From the NCBI GenBank assembly GCA_013399015.1, contig VWZX01009068.1, positions 1,482,816 to 1,546,815 on the forward strand: a stretch of 64,000 nt of DNA, read 5' to 3'. The position numbers and the translations under genes are program-made. Below the pieces are notes generated by a model. That model did not search any database, was not told where the DNA came from, and worked only from the letters and a program-made list of their open reading frames with translations. Below are positions 58,435 to 64,000 of the stretch, piece by piece (positions within the stretch are counted from its first letter, which is position 1; each line of letters begins with the position of its first letter). This stretch comes from Galbula dea (taxonomy: Eukaryota > Chordata > Aves > Piciformes > Galbulidae).

Positions 58435-58680
58435 GATGTAATCCCTAACGATACAACAGGTGTATAACAGTCAATACCAGCATTGTAGCGATCAAATAAC
58501 TCTGTGGCACGTTCACATTGATCCGGTATTAATCCAACTCCCTCAGGGTTTTGGTCTGTGATTTATATGACTCACTGGGAGGTTTCGGCACCTATTTGGC
58601 AGAGCACCAAACTCCAGGCAGGGATCAGTATACAGTTTACCTTTCCAGTGAGAGCTCTTTGCAAGCCAGGTCTGTCAATG
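58435..58680. promoter_or_regulatory. Candidate conserved non-coding element 5
   Basis: Isolated CpGs ('ctaacgatac', 'gtagcgatc', 'gcacgttc', 'atccggtatt', 'tttcggc') lie in a 250-base block with 'gtttacaacag' (forkhead-like) and GATC-containing words. It has no splice-bounded frame. Confidence 0.3.
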
Positions 58681-59043
58681 GCACTTTGAAAAGAAGGGCT
58701 TGTTGGAGCACGCAGAAACACGTTTCCTTCCAAGGGTGATTCATGCACTGCAGCTTCGGCAACTGTCCTGGTTTTACATGCTCAAACACTCGTGAATGAA
58801 AGCAGTAAGGAGCTCAGCCCATGTCAGCTCTCACAGCCTCTTACCCACATTATGAATTTCCTCTACATCTCTTCATACCTTATCCTAAATGGTTTGCTTT
58901 AGTGAGGAGGCATACAGGAGAAGAGGGGTTAAAAACATACCTAGAGATGGAGGATGGGGAGCATCTGAATGGCAACCAAAACAAAATGCCAAGGTGACAC
59001 ATCCAAAGCCCACAGGGGAAGTACTTTTCCACCCAGACTCTGG

Positions 59044-59067
59044 TTAAATTGTTAAATTGTTAAATTT
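59044..59067 (+). repeat. (TTAAATTG)3 tandem repeat
   Basis: Three copies of an 8-base unit. Confidence 0.8.
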
Positions 59068-59269
59068 GAGACCAAAAAATGAGTGAGATTCAAGAAGATG
59101 ACAAGAGTTCAGAGGGATAATGAGGATCTACAGCCATCTAAGACATGGAATGTTCACATGGGGCAGGCATCGGGGCCTGGCTTGTGGCTTTGTGCCCATC
59201 TAACAGGAGTTAGCCTGCCTCTGACTAGTCCAGGGTCCTCATTTAGAAATTCATCACACATCTAATTTT

Positions 59270-59490
59270 AGTTTGCACCTCTACAGGTAATTTGCAAGCA
59301 AAACATTGGTGATCAAACATGGGTGGCAAATTAGGAGCTGCCTTTTAATAACGAGGTGAAATACCCTGTTAATGGAGCATGGAAAGGAAGCTGGTGTTGT
59401 GCTTGCTGCAATCCAACAAATGAGCTTCGCTTGCAGTGGTGGCGAGGTGGTAGCTTTCATGAGTATTAAGCACAATTAAAGAAACAAACA
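59270..59490. promoter_or_regulatory. Candidate conserved non-coding element 6
   Basis: Contains 'gatcaaacatg', 'tttaataacgagg', 'gcttcgcttgc', 'ggcgagg' and 'gcacaattaaag' in a block that retains CpGs. The combination of TCF-like, homeodomain-like and CpG-bearing words suggests constraint. Inferred only. Confidence 0.3.
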
Positions 59491-62400
59491 CTCTCCATCA
59501 TTCCCCAGAGTGAGAGATAGTATCAGTTGTGGCTTTGTATTTTTACATAATCACAGTTTAAAGGAACATTTTTCCATATGTGGAAATTCCCTATTTTCTC
59601 CTCCAAATGCTAACAAAATCCTTGCCGCTGGCTGGCTCCGCTCTCTTCACGGCTCCCTGTTATGGCACTTCTGCTTGCCCCAAGGCCCCGGGGAGAGGAG
59701 ATGGGCCCAAAACAACTGCCAGAGGTGAATGTATTGGAGATCCAGTCCTACACCCAAACAGCATATGTTCCCTCTGCTCGAGGTGGTTTTCTGAAAATTC
59801 CCCTCTCCCAGTGTTGAAAAGGCTTTTGCAACCCCAGACCCCTCCTCTTTCAGACTTCCCACCTTCACAACGTGATCGAGAGGCACGTCCCACCCCTCAC
59901 TGCATGCCCCTCAACCCCAGGCTTCCTCGAGGGGTAACTAGCACAAAGGGCACAGCAACCCCAGGATGCTCCATGGGGTTTAGCCCACCTGAGACAAACC
60001 CACCTGTTCTAGGTTGACACCTTGGGATCTGGCTAACAGCAATGGCTTCTTCTCTGATACAGTCCAGGCCACTGAGCCTAGCTTCACTTCAAGACAAACA
60101 AATCACACGTGGGGCTTTTATGTGGAACTCAGCTACTCTGTGGTGGTTTTATGTTCTTCACTCTTCAACCCAATGGACAAATGATTTGTCCACTTGCTGG
60201 CGAGTGTGGCCAGGTAGAGCAGGGTTGGAGGGAGTCTTGTGCCAAGGGTGCTCTGCTCAGGATGCCCATATCTTGCATGAACATGTCTGCACACCCATCT
60301 AGAAGTGTCCACACGCAGTTGTCCATCTAGGCATGCCCATGTCTACGTTCAATGTCAGCCCAGCTACAGTCACTTTTCCACATAAACAAGGCAGATGCAT
60401 TTCTGTGTCTTCAAACCATTGGCCCAATCCCCCTTTGCACTGAGTGGTGATTTGCTGCTTGCTCACACAGCCTTTGCTCGACTTGTTTGTTTGTTTGCTG
60501 TGCACTGTTTGTGTGCAGCTTGCCTGCTGAGCTTTTCTCTGCCTCCATTCAGTATGTGGGCTGGCCTGCTCTGCTCTTGGATATCATCTCACTTGGTTGC
60601 AAGCCTTCAGAATCTTCCTGGCTTTCCTGGCCTCCACCACTCAGACCATGATCAAGCCCCTAGCATGACAGGACCACTCCTAGGCACTGAGGTGAGGTTC
60701 CTGGGGCATCCTGAGTTCTCCTACCACCTCACTGCAGCTGCTGGCAAGATTCTCTACAAGTTGTAAACCTGACCACCAGACCTTGAAACAACAAAGGTCT
60801 GCATTTCTGGTGGCAGCAGGAGAAAGTCAAATGGCATCAGGACACAGTGAGTGGAGGCACTTTGTTATGGTGACCTATTTATAGATATTGCCTAAGGAGA
60901 CCTAAATCTACATGGAAATAATTCAGGAAAGTCTGATACTGAGTCTTCCTCAGGAGACACTTAATTTGGGACTGGAATTAGAAACCTGTATCCATTAGAT
61001 GATCCAGACAGATCATCTCAAGACAGGGGACACCAGCTATGTGTCCAGGATCACTTAATAAAACAGGCAAAGAGTGAGGAACAGTCTCACTATCTTCTCT
61101 GCCAAACCACGCTGTACTATACTTGAAATTCTTCAGGAAGGTACTAAGCTCTGTGATATACTGACCCATCATCTATTTTCACACTGTCCTGCATGTACAT
61201 TCCCCATATTGTGTGAGATAGACAAGAAGATACCAAGGCTTTGAAGCTTTTCCTAGACAGAGGCAGTTATTGCTGTTATTTTCCATCTGGCAAGACTTAA
61301 AGGACCTATGGCTGTTTCCAAATATGTTTTCTGGGAATGTTACCACATTAGAAAATATTTAGATATAAAATGTCACTTCTTATGGGAAAATCTTGTTAAC
61401 ATGAAGCCACCGGCAGGACCTCTCATTAAAAATTCCTTTCTGCTTGATAAGGGCTTTCCTTATCTAAACAGTGGTTTGATGACTCCCCCCTTAGGTTGGT
61501 GTTGTGTCATGGAGTCTGGGAAGGCTCTTCCTTGCAGACAGAAGAGGAAAGTCTGGATGAGCTGCCTTCCATGCTGTTTTTTTGGTGGCTGGACCCCAGA
61601 GCATTCCAGAAAATTATCACTGTCAGGGGAACAACCTGGACCTCACTGCTGCCCATGTCCTGGATAAAGAATCATTCTCTCCATGGGCAACATGATAACA
61701 AACCTGGGAAACACTTTCTCCCTTCTGTCCTTCCTGTTTCCCTTTTCTTCTTCCTCTGTCAAAATCAAACCATCCTGGATACTGACCATCTCTGAAGTTT
61801 AAGCTCATTCAGCCACACAAGGCTACGCATAACTGCTGTAATTCCATTTTATTTCTAATGTGTTGTCATTTTTTTGACCAAATCCCTTTAAACCCCCTTT
61901 AAATAGCTCAGGGACCATCAAGGGCTGAGTCTTAGCTTTGTTTCTCCCTGTTTTCAGTCTCTTTCAAGCCTATTTTTACCCTTTCTGTTCCTGTCAAGTA
62001 AGCAGCATATTGTCTACAGCTAAGGCTCAGGTCCTCCTGACTCTGATGGGCACCTCTGCAGACCAGGGATCTCCCTAGTGGCTACTACATGAACTTGCTG
62101 ATTCATCACCTTTAGCTGCAGGAGCTCTAGCAAAGATAACCATCTTCCTGAGCAGCTTTCCATGTGGGCTGCAGATTTCAGGGCTTGCAAGCTGTGAGGT
62201 GAGCTGGTTCCCTCCCGGGGGAGCACAGGAGATGCTGCAAACCCAGGGACAACTGCTGGACTCAAGTGTCCAAGGTTCCCCAAACCCACATCAGGTTATG
62301 CAGGATTCTAACAGATCATCTTGGGATGTCTAGATCTTGAGCTCAAGGCTGGAGGTGGAGGCCTGGTGGCTTTCAAGGGAAGTAACTTTGTGGGGTAGGA

Positions 62401-64000
62401 GAGGGAGATCCCAGGGCTTTTTGGCTCTTAGATTGCAACAGGGAAGCTGAAAACCTAGAAGTAGGTTTACTTCTCCACCCTCAGCCTACATGCCTAGGCC
62501 TCTGTTTCTGGTCCATGAAAGCTTGCTGAAGCCCAGATCTTCCTTGCAGAGGGAATACCTAAGGATGAGTGATTTAGCATGTTTCTACAGTGTTCCACTT
62601 GCAGTGTCCTGTGGCTGTGGCCGTTGTGATCCTGAGCTGGAGGCTGGATGAACCAAATTAACCTGGATCTCCTACATCACCTATACAGTATCCACCCTGG
62701 CAGAGATCTCTGGGAGCAGAGTCTAAGATCCTCACTCAACCCACTCCATAAGAACCATTGCTGTTTGGGAACATCAAAGCACAGACACAGCAGCTCCCAC
62801 TGAATCCAGCTTGTCCACGGCTTGGGAATATTTGCAACCCACACTTCAGTCTTGATCACTGCTGTACTTTCTAAGACTTTCTCCCTCCTCCTCTTCCTCA
62901 GTCTCACTGAGCTGCAAGGTGAGTCCTCAGCAATAGATGAAGGATTCACTGCAGAGCATTGCTTGCATTTTTGATTATGCACCTTAGAGCTCTCGAAAGA
63001 GCCCTGCAGCCACTTAGCTCATGATGAGGACTGATACCAAACACTGTTTCCTCTTATTGCAAGCAAGTAAAAACAAACAACATCCTACTGTACCTTGCCT
63101 CTATCTAGCAAAGCACAGTAACTGGTATTTATAGATAAACAGAGATACATTGCCTGCTGGGGTCTTCTGCAATGAATTTAGACCTGAAGATTGAAAATCC
63201 AATCGTGTTTATAAATCAGCTGTGACATGCCAGTGTCATGTCATCAGTGGAAGGCAAAGGGCATGTTTACTACAAGCAAAGGCACACGCTACAGTCATAT
63301 GCATAAGCAAGTCTCTGTGCAGACAGGTTGATTTTTGCATAGTGGTTTTTTGATTTTTACATGACTTAAGGATAATGCTCTAGGAGACTTCTTTTTCCTT
63401 TGTGTAATTTTTTTTATAGTAATGTTATTTTTTCCCTCTTTTGTGATTGACTGGAGGTTTTGTTCCATTTTGGTTTGTTTCATGTTCTGAAGAATGTTTG
63501 TGCTTTTTTTGGCATCTTAGTACATACCTCAGAAAACCTGACTAAAACCCTGGCTGCTTCTAAAGCTCCTGCCAAAAGGAATTTATGTTCATTTAAATTT
63601 GCAGTTTCCAACTGATATTTTTAATAATAAATGTGGTAACTAAAAATAGCTGTTTGCCACCTTTGTCAGCTCTGGTCTTTTATTTGGACTCAGATCTCAT
63701 CCTTGCATTAACTGTCTTAAACAAAAATCAGCACCTTGTAAAGACTCTGTGGGAACCCTCCCAGCAAGATGCCTGGTGTCCTTAGAATGTTCAGTAAGGG
63801 GCCAGCCTGGCTGGCAATGTGCCGTAGCCTCCGACTCGCTGGGATCTTGGAGGTGCTGTGATCTACACTGCCAAGCCCAGGCTTTCCCAATCCTCAATAT
63901 CTCTCCATGAATCACTTTGTTTTCCCTGGTGCAGTTTGTCGCCAATTCCACAGCCAAGTTGCAATATCCGTCTCCTTCCATCATGCTAGCCAGGTTTTTT
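59491..64000. other. Intergenic region, no gene recognised
   Basis: The 145-codon frame at 59580-60017 and the 123-codon frame at 60395-60766 are long for chance, but they have no recognisable domain and no consistent splice neighbours. T-rich runs occur at 63395-63480. Confidence 0.5.

Noticed and set aside
59580..60017. 145-codon Pro/Ser-rich frame as a gene
   Set aside because: No domain, no conserved-looking segment and no in-phase neighbours; 145 open codons can arise by chance in 64 kb.
1..64000. tRNA, rRNA, CRISPR, operon or phage features
   Set aside because: I looked for cloverleaf A/B-box patterns and regularly spaced repeats and found none; gene structure is clearly vertebrate.

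Overview
The window is nuclear DNA of a vertebrate, most probably a bird. The evidence is several 3' ends of CR1 LINEs in canonical form (for example 1528-1776 and 5316-5520), very old MIR-like SINE relics, short introns with GT/AG borders, and a CpG-island transcription-factor gene in otherwise AT-leaning, repeat-poor DNA. There are no operons, no CRISPR arrays and no bacterial features.

Two protein-coding genes can be supported, and they point away from each other. (1) On the minus strand, six short exons between 11356 and 3460 join in perfect phase into a 302-residue protein. I do not recognise the gene. Its motifs of the form S-x-Y-[KN]-[RD]-[DK]-[YF], at residues 22-28, 227-233 and 266-272, resemble the short motifs of SAXO/MDM1-type axonemal microtubule proteins. 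(2) On the plus strand, 28510-29209 joined to 30388-30977 encodes a FOXI-class forkhead protein, best matched to FOXI3. It has a TATA box, a GC box, a CpG island, a 1.18-kb intron that splits the forkhead domain, and a 3' UTR ending at a poly(A) signal near 31920.

Layout: 1-3459 is non-coding with CR1 copies. 3460-11356 is the minus-strand gene; its introns carry a CR1 copy, a MIR relic and a 115-bp GA tract. 11357-27780 is intergenic and includes a decayed LINE reverse-transcriptase relic at about 20.8-21.5 kb. 27780-29850 is the CpG island with FOXI3 exon 1. 31.9-64 kb is a gene desert with simple repeats, a few old repeats and several CpG-retaining stretches that look like conserved regulatory elements. 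A forkhead developmental regulator beside a long gene-free flank fits a regulatory landscape for FOXI3, but that is inference.

The least expected items are the unrecognised six-exon gene, a five-codon uORF whose stop overlaps the FOXI3 start as ATGA, and two unrelated GC-rich minisatellites that flank FOXI3 exon 1, one upstream of the promoter and one in the intron. I found no novel multi-gene system. Exon calls come from reading splice signals and phases by eye; no alignment or expression data were available.
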